A DNA stretch of 64,000 nucleotides from Methylobacterium sp. J-048. Lineage in GTDB: Bacteria > Pseudomonadota > Alphaproteobacteria > Rhizobiales > Beijerinckiaceae. The position numbers and the translations under genes are program-made. Under the pieces are notes generated by a model, which did no database searches, was not told the origin of the DNA, and was given only the letters and a program-made list of their open reading frames with translations. Positions within the stretch are counted from its first letter, which is position 1. Every line of letters begins with the position of its first letter. Positions 41,683-50,592 of the stretch are shown piece after piece. The DNA lies in the NCBI RefSeq assembly GCF_022829515.1, contig NZ_JAKSYL010000256.1, positions 25,447 through 89,446 on the forward strand. The letters run 5' to 3'.

Positions 41683-42270
41683 TTACAGGGAGCCCTTCGT
41701 GGAGGGAACGCGGCCCTCCTCGCGGGGATCGATCGCCACCGCCTTCCGCAAGGCGCGGGCCAGCCCCTTGAAGCAACTCTCGGCAATGTGGTGGGCGTTG
41801 TCGCCGTAGAGGGTCTCGACGTGGAGCGTCAGCCCGGCATTCATCGCGAAGGCCTGGAACCACTCGCGCACCAGCTCGGTGTCGAACTGCCCGATCTTCT
41901 CGACCCGGAAGGTGGTGCGGAACACCAGGAACGGCCGACCCGAAATGTCGACGCAGACCCGGGTCAGCGCCTCGTCCATCGGCAGGTGGATGTCTGCGTA
42001 GCGCGTCACCCCGCGCTTGTCGCCCAGCGCCTTGGCGAAGGCTTGGCCCAGCGCGATGCCGCAATCCTCGGCGGAATGGTGCTGATCGATATGCAGGTCG
42101 CCGTCGACCTTGACCTCCAGGTCGAACAGGCCGTGCCGGGCGAACAGGTCCAGCATGTGGTCGAGGAAGCCGATGCCGGTGGCGATCTTCGACTGCCCGG
42201 TCCCGTCGAGGCCGACGCTGACCGCAATATCGGTCTCGGCGGTCTTCCGGCTGATGGAGGCGCTGCGCAT
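41683..42270 (-). CDS. hisB: Imidazoleglycerol-phosphate dehydratase (HisB)
   Basis: 195-residue single-function dehydratase of histidine synthesis, without the phosphatase domain found in enterobacterial HisB. Metal sites: DLHIDQHHSAEDCG (H-H-x-x-E-D) and NAHHIAESCFKGLARA, which with FLDHMLDLFARHG form the two Mn centres. The N-terminus AETDIAVSVGLDGTG is typical. Start ATG 42270. First His gene of the minus-strand run; the spacer upstream contains the double-hairpin repeat at 42378-42421. Confidence 0.97.
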   Translation of the reverse strand: MRSASISRKTAETDIAVSVGLDGTGQSKIATGIGFLDHMLDLFARHGLFDLEVKVDGDLHIDQHHSAEDCGIALGQAFAKALGDKRGVTRYADIHLPMDEALTRVCVDISGRPFLVFRTTFRVEKIGQFDTELVREWFQAFAMNAGLTLHVETLYGDNAHHIAESCFKGLARALRKAVAIDPREEGRVPSTKGSL

Positions 42271-42377
42271 TTTTTCGGACTTTGCGTCGGGGGCGGCCTG
42301 CGGCCGCGAGCGCCTTCTAGAGCCTGTTCTTCGGCAATCGCAAGGATCGTCCTCTGGACAGGGGAAAACATGGGTTC

Positions 42378-42421
42378 CCAAAGGGCTGCAGCCCTTTGGC
42401 GGGGTGCGGGGCGGTGCCCCG
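42378..42421. repeat. Double-hairpin intergenic repeat, family A copy 2
   Basis: A perfect 22-base palindrome (42378-42399, CCAAAGGG ends, TGCA centre) followed by a second stem CGGGGC/GCCCCG (42407-42412 and 42416-42421). Layout and core sequence match the repeat at 21550-21591. It lies between mtnP and hisB and could end the mtnP transcript. Confidence 0.7.
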
Positions 42422-42440
42422 TGATGCGCAGGGCGGCGCC

Positions 42441-43316
42441 TTACGGGTGCAGCACCCGCCCGGCCACCGCGTCGAGCTTGGCGAGCAGCGCCGGATCGCG
42501 GGCGGTCGGCGCGGTCATGATCGCGCCGTCGAGCGCCCGGTGCGAGCCCGCCGGGCAGGGCTCGCGCTCGGCCGGGAAGTCGCGGGCGAGCCGCGCCACC
42601 AGCCGGGCCGCCGTGTCGGCATTGGTCCGGGCGACCGCGATCACCGCGGCGACATCCACGGCATCGTGGCCGGGATGCCAGCAATCGTAGTCGGTCACCA
42701 TCGCGATAGTCGCGTAGGTGATCTCCGCCTCGCGGGCGAGCTTGGCTTCGGGCATGTTGGTCATGCCGATCACGTCGAAGCCCTGAGCCTTGTAGGCCCG
42801 CGATTCGGCGAGCGAAGAGAATTGCGGCCCGTCCATGCAGACATAGGTGCCGCCGCGATGAACTGCGATGCCCTCCGCCTGCGCGGCATTGGCGATCCGC
42901 GCCTGCAGCCCCGGTCCCACCGGGTGGGCGAGCGAGACGTGGGCGACGCAGCCGTCGCCGAAGAACGAGGAGGCCCGCCCGTGCGTCCGGTCGACGAACT
43001 GATCGACCAGCACGAACAACCCAGGGGGCAGCTCCTCGCGGAACGACCCGCAGGCGGAGAGCGCCACGAGGTCGGTGACGCCGGCCCGCTTCAGCGCGTC
43101 GATATTGGCGCGGTAGTTGATGCCGGACGGCGACAGCCGGTGGCCGCGTCCGTGGCGAGCCAGGAACACGACCTTGGTCGCGCCGATCCGCCCGATGCGC
43201 AGCGCATCCGAGGGCTCGCCCCAGGGTGAGGCGACGCGTTCCTCGCGCACGTCCTCGAGCCCCGGCAGATCGTACACGCCCGACCCGCCCATCACCCCGA
43301 GCACCGCTGCCGTCAT
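42441..43316 (-). CDS. mtnP: S-methyl-5'-thioadenosine phosphorylase
   Basis: 291-residue phosphorylase that splits methylthioadenosine into adenine and methylthioribose-1-phosphate, starting methionine salvage. Seen: LGVMGGSGVYDLPGLE, the phosphate-binding ARHGRGHRLSPSGINYRAN, the substrate segment CMDGPQFSSLAESRAYK, and IGMTNMPEAKLAREAEITYA, where the T-N-M-P-E pattern favours the MTA phosphorylase type over purine nucleoside phosphorylase. Start ATG 43316; an upstream frame extension is Pro/Ser-rich and lies in a dispersed repeat. The other methionine-salvage genes are not in the window. Confidence 0.93.
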   Translation of the reverse strand: MTAAVLGVMGGSGVYDLPGLEDVREERVASPWGEPSDALRIGRIGATKVVFLARHGRGHRLSPSGINYRANIDALKRAGVTDLVALSACGSFREELPPGLFVLVDQFVDRTHGRASSFFGDGCVAHVSLAHPVGPGLQARIANAAQAEGIAVHRGGTYVCMDGPQFSSLAESRAYKAQGFDVIGMTNMPEAKLAREAEITYATIAMVTDYDCWHPGHDAVDVAAVIAVARTNADTAARLVARLARDFPAEREPCPAGSHRALDGAIMTAPTARDPALLAKLDAVAGRVLHP

Positions 43317-43372
43317 GCCGGTTTCCCTGCTGATTCCAGGCGCTGCTAACGCGCCACATGTCCCATCCACCA

Positions 43373-43486
43373 CCTCATCCTGAGGTGCCAGAGCAAAGCG
43401 AAGGCCTCGAAGGAGCCTCCAGAACCCATGACGATCACTGGAGGCCTCCTTCGAGGCCCGCTGGCGCGGGCACCTCAGGATGAGGG
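43373..43486. repeat. Long dispersed palindrome, family B copy 2
   Basis: About 114 bases with ends CCTCATCCTGAGGTGCC and GGCACCTCAGGATGAGG-like arms, and inner arms GGCCTCGAAGGAGCCTCCAG with CTGGAGGCCTCCTTCGAGGC. The interior is a better palindrome than in copy 1 (31226-31333). Located between mtnP and the bc1 operon terminator. Confidence 0.87.
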
Positions 43487-43558
43487 GGGCAGGTGGGCTC
43501 GGTGTCGCTGAGAGGTCGACGTCTGTGTTCGCCGAGCGGTAGCACGGGGCCACAGCCC

Positions 43559-43589
43559 AAAAAAGATGGGCCTCCCGAAGGAGGCCCAT
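43559..43589 (-). terminator. Intrinsic terminator of the bc1 operon
   Basis: Read on the minus strand, a perfect 10-bp stem (ATGGGCCTCC with GGAGGCCCAT) around a four-base loop is followed by CTTTTTT. It is 24 bases after the cytochrome c1 stop, so it ends the petABC transcript. Confidence 0.88.
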
Positions 43590-43613
43590 GGTCGAGATCA
43601 ATGCAATGCAGGC

Positions 43614-44525
43614 TCAGAAGGCCTTGTGCAGCTCCGGCTGGAGGCCGTGGACCTCGCCGCCGACATCGGCCCAGACCTTCTTCTTCACGTAGTAGAGCAG
43701 CCCGGATAGGATGATCAGGAACAGGATCACCCGGAAGCCCAGGGCCTTGCGGTCCATCATGTGCGGCTCGGCCGTCCACATCAGGAAGGCCGCGACGTCC
43801 TTGCCGTACTGGTCCACCGTCTCGGGGACCACCGGCTGGCCGGCGTCGTTCTTGGCGTAGGTGACCTGCCCGTCCGTGATCGGCGGCGGCATCGCGATGA
43901 TGTGGCCGGGATAGTACTTGTTGTAGTGGCCGCCATCGGGCACCGAAAAATCCTTCGGCGCCTCCTCGTAGCCGTTGATCAGGGCGTGGATGTAGTCGGG
44001 CCCCTGCTCGGAATAGCCGATGAGCGGCAGCCAGTCGGTCAGGAAGTAGAGGGAGCCGCGGGAGAAGGTCCGCGCCTTGGCGATCACCGAGAAATCCGGG
44101 GGTGCCTTTCCGCCATTGGCAGCCGCTGCGGCCTGGTCGTTCGGGAAGGGCGGCGGGAACGCGTCGGCCGGCCGGCCGGGCCGTTCGAACATCTCGCCGG
44201 CATCGTTCGGGCCGTCCTTGACCTGGTAGGTCGCGGCCAGAGCCTTGACCTGCGCGGCGGAGAAATCCGGGCCGCCGTCCTGAGCGAGGTTGCGGAAGGC
44301 GACCAGCTTCATCGAGTGGCAGGCGGAGCAGACCTCCTTGTAGACCTGGAAGCCGCGCTGGAGCTGCGCGGTGTCGAACCGGCCGAACGTGCCGGCAAAG
44401 CTCCAGCCGACGCGGCCCGGGATCGGGCCGCCATGTCCTTCCTGAGCGGAGGCCGGAGCAGCCCCGGTCAGCAGGGCCGCAACAGCGAAGGCGGCGGTGG
44501 TCGAGAGGACGCGACGCATCATCAT
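43614..44525 (-). CDS. petC: Cytochrome c1 of the bc1 complex
   Basis: 303-residue heme c subunit of ubiquinol-cytochrome c reductase. Signal peptide at 1-27 (RRVLSTTAAFAVAALLTGAA, cleavage after ASA). One heme site, Cys66-Ser-Ala-Cys69-His70 (CSACH). The distal Met region is HIIAMPPPITDG. A C-terminal membrane helix (FRVILFLIILSGLLYYVKKK) anchors the periplasmic domain. The length is normal for alphaproteobacteria. Third gene of the petA-petB-petC operon, ten bases after petB and followed by a strong terminator. Confidence 0.97.
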   Translation of the reverse strand: MMMRRVLSTTAAFAVAALLTGAAPASAQEGHGGPIPGRVGWSFAGTFGRFDTAQLQRGFQVYKEVCSACHSMKLVAFRNLAQDGGPDFSAAQVKALAATYQVKDGPNDAGEMFERPGRPADAFPPPFPNDQAAAAANGGKAPPDFSVIAKARTFSRGSLYFLTDWLPLIGYSEQGPDYIHALINGYEEAPKDFSVPDGGHYNKYYPGHIIAMPPPITDGQVTYAKNDAGQPVVPETVDQYGKDVAAFLMWTAEPHMMDRKALGFRVILFLIILSGLLYYVKKKVWADVGGEVHGLQPELHKAF

Positions 44526-44535
44526 GGTCCTGCCG

Positions 44536-45822
44536 TCAGCCCTTCGTGGTCGGAGCGGCGGCGGCGCCCGCCGGCATGCCGGAGCCGCTCACCTGTTTGC
44601 CCGGCCCGGTCACGCTTTCCAGGATCGAGGCCGGGAGCGCCTTGGGCGTCTCGAACAGGCCGCAGAGCGGCATGACGAGCAGGAAGTGCGCGAAGTAGTA
44701 GGCGGTGCAGATCTGCGAAGCGATCACGTAGCCCCCCTCCGGCGGCTGGGATCCGAGCCAGCCCAGCAGGAAGGTCGCGCCGATGAACACCCAGAAGAAC
44801 TGGCGGTAGATCGGCCGATAATTGCAGGAGCGCACCCGGGACCAATCGAGCCAGGGTGCGAACGCGAGGATGATCACCGCCGAGAACATCAGGATCACGC
44901 CGCCGAGCTTGCTCGGGACCGCGCGCAGGATCGCGTAGAACGGCAGGAAGTACCATTCCGGCACGATATGCGCGGGCGTTACAGCCGGGTTGGCCGCGAT
45001 GTAGTTGTCGGCGTGACCCAGGTAGTTCGGCTGGAAGAACAGGAACCACGAGAACAGGATCATGAACACGCAGGTGGCGAACACGTCCTTCACGGTGGCG
45101 TAGGGCGTGAACGGCACCGCGTCCTTGCCCGACTTGATCGGGATGCCGGCCGGGTTGTTCTGGCCGGTGACGTGCAGCGCCCAGACGTGGAGCACGACGA
45201 CGCCGGCGATCATCCAGGGCAGCAGGTAGTGCAGCGAGAAGAACCGGTTCACGGTCGGGTTGCCGACCGAATAGCCGCCCCAGAGCAGGGTCTGGATGGT
45301 GTCGCCGACCACCGGGATCGCCGCCAGGATGTTGGTGATGACGGTGGCGCCCCAGAAGCTCATCTGGCCCCAGGGCAGCGTGTAGCCGAGGAACGCCGTG
45401 GCCATCATCAGCAGGTAGATGATCACGCCGAGGATGTAGAGCACCTCGCGCGGGGCCTTGTACGACCCGTAATACAGCGCCCGGAACATGTGGACGTAGA
45501 CCGCCACAAAGAACATCGACGCGCCGTTGGCGTGCGCGTAGCGCAGCAGCCAGCCGTAATTCACGTCGCGCATGATCTTTTCGACGGAATTGAACGCGCC
45601 CGTCGCCGAGGGCTCGTAATGCATCGCCAGCCAGACGCCGGTGACGATCTGGATCCCCAGGAAGGCCGCCAGGATCGCCCCGAACGTCCAGAAGTAGTTG
45701 AGGTTTCGGGGGACCGGGTAGGCGATGAAGGACGAGTGCACCAGGCCGGCGATCGGCAGCCGGGCCTCGAACCACTTGGCGACGCGGCTCTTCGGGACGT
45801 ACGTGCTGGCAGTTCCGCTCAT
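44536..45822 (-). CDS. petB: Cytochrome b of the bc1 complex
   Basis: 428-residue quinol-oxidising subunit with about eight membrane helices and two b hemes. Heme-ligand His pairs are in helices B and D (GVWLAMHYEPSATGAF, YVHMFRALYYGSYK; FFSLHYLLPWMIAG, VVVLHVWALHVTGQNNP). The Qo-site PEWY motif is present (VPEWYFLPFYAILRAVP), as is the Qo loop around GYTLPWGQMSFWGATVITN. The length and order match the cyanobacteria-distinct, alphaproteobacterial type. Operon: 13 bases after petA and ten before petC. Confidence 0.98.
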   Translation of the reverse strand: MSGTASTYVPKSRVAKWFEARLPIAGLVHSSFIAYPVPRNLNYFWTFGAILAAFLGIQIVTGVWLAMHYEPSATGAFNSVEKIMRDVNYGWLLRYAHANGASMFFVAVYVHMFRALYYGSYKAPREVLYILGVIIYLLMMATAFLGYTLPWGQMSFWGATVITNILAAIPVVGDTIQTLLWGGYSVGNPTVNRFFSLHYLLPWMIAGVVVLHVWALHVTGQNNPAGIPIKSGKDAVPFTPYATVKDVFATCVFMILFSWFLFFQPNYLGHADNYIAANPAVTPAHIVPEWYFLPFYAILRAVPSKLGGVILMFSAVIILAFAPWLDWSRVRSCNYRPIYRQFFWVFIGATFLLGWLGSQPPEGGYVIASQICTAYYFAHFLLVMPLCGLFETPKALPASILESVTGPGKQVSGSGMPAGAAAAPTTKG

Positions 45823-45835
45823 GTCCGCGTCCCTC

Positions 45836-46414
45836 TTACGCCGCTTCCTTGCCGCCCTCGCCGATCCGGATCTTGGTGTCCGTCTCGAAGGCGTAGGGCG
45901 GGATCGGCAGGTTGATCGGTGCCGGCCCGTGGCGGACGCGCCCGACGGCGTCGAACTGCGAGCCGTGGCAGGGGCAGGCCCAGCCCTCGAAGTTGCCCTG
46001 GTGGCCGATCGGCACGCAGCCGAGATGCGTGCAGTTGCCGTAGACGATCAGCCACTGGTCGTGGCCGTTCTTGACCCGGGTCGGGAACGCTGCCGGGTCG
46101 ATCATCGCCGAGAGCGGGACCGCCTGCATGTCGGTCACCTCCTTGCCCGTGAGCTTGCGCACGAAGATCAGCTTGCCGCGCCAGAACACGTTGACGATCT
46201 GACCATCCTGGATCGGCGTCAGATCGACGTCGATCGGCGCGCCGGCCGCGATCGTGTCGGCGTCGGGCGCCATGGACGCGACGAACGGCCAAGTCACGGA
46301 GGCGGCGCCGACCGCCAAGCCGGCGCCGGTTGCGAGGAACAGGAAGTCGCGACGGCTCCCGTCCTGAGAGCTGCCATCCCGGGAGCCGGGGGCGGTGGCG
46401 GAGGTGGTCGCCAA
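45836..46414 (-). CDS. petA: Rieske iron-sulfur subunit of bc1
   Basis: 192-residue Rieske protein that carries electrons from quinol to cytochrome c1. N-terminal twin-arginine signal/anchor (Arg21-Arg22 in SRRDFLFLATGAGLA), so folded export by Tat with the helix retained. Cluster-binding boxes: CTHLGC and CPCHGSQFD, with the two Cys and two His of the [2Fe-2S] site. It opens the petABC operon. Upstream, 46415-46617 contains an AT-rich promoter-like stretch near 46490-46515. Confidence 0.97.
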   Translation of the reverse strand: MATTSATAPGSRDGSSQDGSRRDFLFLATGAGLAVGAASVTWPFVASMAPDADTIAAGAPIDVDLTPIQDGQIVNVFWRGKLIFVRKLTGKEVTDMQAVPLSAMIDPAAFPTRVKNGHDQWLIVYGNCTHLGCVPIGHQGNFEGWACPCHGSQFDAVGRVRHGPAPINLPIPPYAFETDTKIRIGEGGKEAA

Positions 46415-46617
46415 GATCTGGAACTCCGTGCGTCGGCGTGAGGGCCGCAGGTGCCCTGCCCTGATGTCCCGGCCGGGCCGTGATCAAAGCATTATCGTTC
46501 TAATCTGAGCAATGAGACCGTGTGCCACCCCCAAGTCAAGCTGTCGTCCGGGGCGTCTTCGCTCGCTTAGGTCACGATCGTTGTCATATGTTGCCGAACG
46601 CCGTCCCGGCTGCGCCG

Positions 46618-48498
46618 CTACGCCACGGTGTCGTCGAGCCGAGTGGCGCCGCTATCCAAAAACCCGCCCGACTGGCGGGCCCACAGGCCGGCATAGACGC
46701 CGCCCTGGGCAACGAGCTCGGCATGGGTGCCCTCCTCGACGATTCGGCCGCGGTCGATCACGACCAGGCGGTCGAGCGCCGCGATGGTCGACAGACGGTG
46801 GGCGATCGCCACGACGGTCTTGCCGGCCATCAACGTGTCGAGGGAGTCCTGGATCGCCGCCTCGACCTGACTGTCGAGGGCCGAGGTCGCCTCGTCGAGA
46901 ATCAGGATCGGCGCGTCCTTGAGCATCACCCGGGCGATGGCGATGCGCTGGCGCTGCCCGCCGGAGAGCTTGACCCCGCGCTCGCCGACCTGAGCGTCGT
47001 AGCCCCGGCGGCCCTTGTGATCGACCAGGTCGGCGATGAACCGGTCAGCATGGGCCAGCCGGGCGGCACGCTCGATCTGCTCCTGCGTGGCGTCCGGGCG
47101 GCCGTAGCCGATATTCTCGCGGATCGAGCGGTGCAGCAGCGAGGTGTCCTGGCTGACCATGGCGATCGCCTCGCGCAGCGATTGCTGCGTCACCGTGGCG
47201 ATGTCCTGGCCGTCCACCAGGATGCGCCCGCTCTCGACCTCGTAGAGGCGCAGCAACAGGCTGGCGAGGGTGGACTTCCCCGCGCCGCTGATGCCGACGA
47301 GTCCGACTTTCTCACCGGGGCGAATCGTGAGTGAGAAATCCTCGATGACGGTCGCGTCGCCGCGTCCATAGTGGAACCCGACCGATTCGAACCGGATCTC
47401 GCCGCCGGCCACGACGAGATCGCGGGCGTCCGGAGCATCGACCAGCGCGTGCGGCCGCGCCATGGTCTGCATGCTCTCCTGGATCACCCCGACATTCTCG
47501 AACACGCCCCGGACGGTCTGCATCACCCAGCCGGACATGGCGAGCAGCCGCAGGATCAGGGCGAGGCCGGCCGAGGCTTCGCCGGTGGTCATCCCGCCGC
47601 TCCGCCAGAGGAGAAGGCAGGCGGCGCCGGTGGCGATCAGCAGCGTGCTGTTGAGGATCCCGAGCAGGCTGGTCGTCAGGGTGACGAGACGGAACTGGTA
47701 CAGGTAGGCGTCGGTGTGGACCTCGACCGCGTCGCGCACCGTCGCACGCTCCTCGCGGTCGCGCGCGAACAGCTTCACGGTCAGGATGTTGGTGTAGCTG
47801 TCGACGATGCGGCCGATCAGCACCGAGCGGGTGTCGGCGGTCTTGTGCGAACGCGCGCGAGCCCGGGGCACGAACCACGTCGTCAGGGCGGCGTAGGCAC
47901 CGATCCAGATCAGCACCGGAAGAGCCAGCCAAGGTGAGATCGACCCGAACAGGCCGACAGCCGTCACCGCGTAGATCGCCACGTAAAGCAGCGTGTCGAT
48001 GAACACGACGGCGAGTTCCCGCACCGCCGGGCCGACCTGCACGACGCGGTTGGCGAGGCGGCCGGAGAAATCGCCCTGGAAATACGAGAGCGCGTGCCCG
48101 AGCGTGTAGAGATGCGCCCGCCAGCGGATCTGGCTGGTCGATTGCGGCACGATCAGCTGGTTGGAGAGCAGCTCGTGCAGCCAGATCGTGATCGGCCGCA
48201 CCACTCCGACCAGGAGCAACACGAGACCGAGCCCAAGAGCATGGTCGGAGAGCACGCTGGCCCTGTCGGCGGTGGCGAGCAGGTCGATGAACCAGCGCAT
48301 CACCAGGTAGAGCGAGGCCTCGACCGTCCCGGCGATCACCGCAATGACAAACAGGGCCACCAGGGCAGCGCGGATCGGGCGCAGGTAGAACCAGGCAAAA
48401 CCCAGGACCGTCTGCGGCGGGGTACGGGTCTCGTCGAAGGGCGCGAACGGATCGACCCGGCGCTCAAGCCAATTCAAAAGCATGTCTTTGAGGGGCAC
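46618..48498 (-). CDS. ABC exporter with fused membrane and ATPase domains
   Basis: 626-residue half transporter of the MsbA/MDR-type exporter family, probably a homodimer. Six membrane helices in the first about 330 residues (ALVALFVIAVIAGTVEASLY and others), then the nucleotide-binding domain: Walker A GISGAGKST, signature LSGGQRQRIAIARVM, Walker B PILILDEATSALDS, H-loop AIAHRLSTI. The export substrate (lipid, drug, glycan) is not decidable. Start ATG 48498 (MPLKDML). It sits alone between the petABC promoter and an inhibitor-type lipoprotein gene. Confidence 0.93.
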   Translation of the reverse strand: MPLKDMLLNWLERRVDPFAPFDETRTPPQTVLGFAWFYLRPIRAALVALFVIAVIAGTVEASLYLVMRWFIDLLATADRASVLSDHALGLGLVLLLVGVVRPITIWLHELLSNQLIVPQSTSQIRWRAHLYTLGHALSYFQGDFSGRLANRVVQVGPAVRELAVVFIDTLLYVAIYAVTAVGLFGSISPWLALPVLIWIGAYAALTTWFVPRARARSHKTADTRSVLIGRIVDSYTNILTVKLFARDREERATVRDAVEVHTDAYLYQFRLVTLTTSLLGILNSTLLIATGAACLLLWRSGGMTTGEASAGLALILRLLAMSGWVMQTVRGVFENVGVIQESMQTMARPHALVDAPDARDLVVAGGEIRFESVGFHYGRGDATVIEDFSLTIRPGEKVGLVGISGAGKSTLASLLLRLYEVESGRILVDGQDIATVTQQSLREAIAMVSQDTSLLHRSIRENIGYGRPDATQEQIERAARLAHADRFIADLVDHKGRRGYDAQVGERGVKLSGGQRQRIAIARVMLKDAPILILDEATSALDSQVEAAIQDSLDTLMAGKTVVAIAHRLSTIAALDRLVVIDRGRIVEEGTHAELVAQGGVYAGLWARQSGGFLDSGATRLDDTVA

Positions 48499-48635
48499 CG
48501 CTAGGGGAAGCCCTCATGTAAGTCCGGGCTGCCGGGCACCAAGCGTGCGCGGTCGTCGCGGCGTGGGACTTTCCGAAAAGATTCCTTATTCAGGATCGAA
48601 GCGCCCGATCGGATTGCCGACCGGGTGCGACGCGA

Positions 48636-49217
48636 TCAGCGCACCAGAGCCAGGGTGGCGCCCGACTTGGTCAGGGCGCCGTCCAGCGAGCCGCCGCCCT
48701 GGCGCAGACGCGCCGCCACGGAGCCACCCGGCTGGTAGAGATAGACCTCGCCGTCGCGGAAATCCCACGCCGAGACCCGGGCGAGATCCTTGTTCGGGCA
48801 GCCCGACGCCGAGGCCTTGTACAGGTCGAGGGCCGGCGCGCTCGACAGGGTGACCTTGCAGCTCGCGCCGGTCGCATCCTTCGCGTCCCAGCTGCCGACC
48901 ACCGAGGCGCGGCCGCTCGTGACCACCGGCGGCGGCGGCGCGGGCGGCGCCACCGGCTCGGCGATCACCGTGGGGGTGTTCGGGGCCGCGTTGGCCTGGG
49001 CGCCGGGCAGCGGCGGCGCGTCGGGGCTCGCGGTCGCGCCGGGCGGCGGCGCGAGGGGCGCCGCCGTCACGGTGCCCGACGGGACCGCCTGGACCGCGTC
49101 GAGGGAAGCCTGCGAGGACGCCCGGCCCCTCGGGCTCTCCAGACGGGTCGTGGCACAGGCACCCAGGGTGGCGCTCAGGCAGAGGGCAGCGAAGGTCGGC
49201 AGGCTCGGGCGCAGCAT
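48636..49217 (-). CDS. AprI/Inh-type metalloprotease inhibitor lipoprotein
   Basis: 193-residue probable lipoprotein. Signal peptide with lipobox LGAC (Cys21), then a Pro/Ala-rich linker (22-100), then an inhibitor domain like AprI/Inh, a small beta-barrel that blocks secreted serralysin-type proteases: VVGSWDAKDATGASCKVTLS and the disulfide pair Cys120-Cys140, with EVYLYQPGGSVAARLRQGGG near the end. In alphaproteobacteria this domain occurs often without any protease nearby, so another protective role is possible. The linker is unusually long. ATG 49217 has no rival. Confidence 0.8.
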   Translation of the reverse strand: MLRPSLPTFAALCLSATLGACATTRLESPRGRASSQASLDAVQAVPSGTVTAAPLAPPPGATASPDAPPLPGAQANAAPNTPTVIAEPVAPPAPPPPVVTSGRASVVGSWDAKDATGASCKVTLSSAPALDLYKASASGCPNKDLARVSAWDFRDGEVYLYQPGGSVAARLRQGGGSLDGALTKSGATLALVR

Positions 49218-49345
49218 CGGACCACTTCGGATCAGGCTTGGGATAGCGCGCGATGGCGCTTCGCCCCTGACTCGGTGCCAAATGCGCTGACCGCAAGGCG
49301 GCTGCCCCGGCCGCCGCCGACTCCGCTGCGGACGGTCGGCCTTTT

Positions 49346-49366
49346 CGCCCCGGTGTGGCCGGGGCG
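49346..49366. terminator. Stem-loop downstream of sdhB
   Basis: Perfect 8-bp GC stem (49346-49353 with 49359-49366) and a TGTGG loop, placed after the sdhB stop. On the minus strand no T-run follows, so it may protect the mRNA end rather than terminate. Confidence 0.45.
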
Positions 49367-49381
49367 CCTCACCGTTCGCGC

Positions 49382-50206
49382 TCAGACCACCCGCTCGACC
49401 ATCATCTTCTTGATCTCGGCGATGGCCTTGGCCGGGTTCAGGTTCTTCGGGCAGGTGTTGGCGCAGTTCATGATCGTGTGGCAGCGGTAGAGCCGGAACG
49501 GATCGTGCAGAGAGTCGAGCCGGTCGCCGGTATTCTCGTCCCGCGAATCGATCAGCCAGCGATAGGCCTGGAGCAGCGCGGCCGGGCCGAGGAATTTGTC
49601 GCCGTTCCACCAGTAGCTCGGGCACGACGTGCTGCAGCACGCGCACAGGATGCACTCGTACAGGCCGTCGAGCTTCGACCGGTCCTCGGGGGTCTGGCGC
49701 CACTCCTTCTCGGGGGCGGGCGTCTCGGTCTGGAGCCAGGGCTCGATCGCGGCGTGCTGGGCGTAGAAGTTGGTCAGGTCCGGGACCAGATCCTTCAGCA
49801 CCGGCATGTGCGGCAGCGGGTAGATCCGGACCGCGCCGTCCTTGTCCTTGCGGGTGATGACCGGCAGGGCGTTGTCCGGGCTCCTGCACTCGTCGATGCC
49901 CATCGTGCAGGCGAGCGCGTTCTGGCCCTCAATGTTCATGGCGCAGGAGCCGCAGATGCCCTCGCGGCAGGACCGGCGGAACACGAGGGTCGAGTCGACC
50001 TTGTTCTTGATCCACAGCAGCGCGTCGAGGACCATCGGGCCGCAATCGTCCCGGTCGACCTGATAGGTGTCGATCCGCGGGTTGGCCCCGTCATCCGGGT
50101 TCCAGCGGTAGATCTTGAAGGTCTGCAGGTTCTGGGCGCCGGGCGGCGGCGCCCAGGTGCGACCCGGGGTGATCTGGGAGTTCTTCGGAAGGTTGAACTG
50201 GGCCAT
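49382..50206 (-). CDS. sdhB: Succinate dehydrogenase iron-sulfur subunit
   Basis: 274-residue electron-transfer subunit of complex II. Three iron-sulfur sites are visible: [2Fe-2S] Cys in SCREGICGSCAMNIEGQNAL and the later C of the loop, [4Fe-4S] in ECILCACCSTSCPSYWWNGD, and [3Fe-4S] in YRCHTIMNCANTCPKNLNP. The length fits. It closes the sdhC-sdhD-sdhA-(DUF433-DUF5615)-sdhB run; a toxin-antitoxin-like pair separates it from sdhA, with only five bases between the toxin stop and the sdhB start. Confidence 0.97.
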   Translation of the reverse strand: MAQFNLPKNSQITPGRTWAPPPGAQNLQTFKIYRWNPDDGANPRIDTYQVDRDDCGPMVLDALLWIKNKVDSTLVFRRSCREGICGSCAMNIEGQNALACTMGIDECRSPDNALPVITRKDKDGAVRIYPLPHMPVLKDLVPDLTNFYAQHAAIEPWLQTETPAPEKEWRQTPEDRSKLDGLYECILCACCSTSCPSYWWNGDKFLGPAALLQAYRWLIDSRDENTGDRLDSLHDPFRLYRCHTIMNCANTCPKNLNPAKAIAEIKKMMVERVV

Positions 50207-50211
50207 GAGTC

Positions 50212-50592
50212 TTATCCGTCGATGGCGATCGTGCCCAAACCGGCCCGGAGGCGGGTTTGGCCAGGTTCGATCGTGAGGATTGCGCCGCCAACCAAAGCTT
50301 CACCGGCCGCGGCGATGGATTGGAGAACCGAAGTGCCGACCACCAGCGGGTCGGTGTTGTCGAGCCGTAGCTGCACGACGCTGGGCGCCTTCAGCCCGCG
50401 GGTCGCGACTGCGGCACCGAAGTCCAGATCGGCCGTGAAGACGATCCGATCATCCTCGGCCGCCCAGATGAGGATGTCGTCGTCGAGAGCGTCGACGGCT
50501 CCGACGTTCCGCCAATGTACGGCGGAGTGACCCTGCTCGGTCAGGAGTTGTGCCCATTCCGGCGACAGGTTCACATCGACGACGAATCTCAC
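50212..50592 (-). CDS. DUF5615 PIN-like toxin
   Basis: 126-residue PIN-like nuclease of the DUF5615/Mut7-C type, the toxin partner of DUF433 antitoxins. Seen: VRFVVDVNLSPEWAQLLTEQ (first acidic residue Asp6), GHSAVHWRNVG, DALDDDILIWAAEDDRIVF and the final acidic TADLDFGAA that completes the metal site. GTG start at 50592 overlaps the antitoxin stop by four bases (GTGA). The pair sits inside the sdh operon, so its transcription is likely tied to it. Toxicity is inferred from the family only. Confidence 0.82.
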   Translation of the reverse strand: MRFVVDVNLSPEWAQLLTEQGHSAVHWRNVGAVDALDDDILIWAAEDDRIVFTADLDFGAAVATRGLKAPSVVQLRLDNTDPLVVGTSVLQSIAAAGEALVGGAILTIEPGQTRLRAGLGTIAIDG

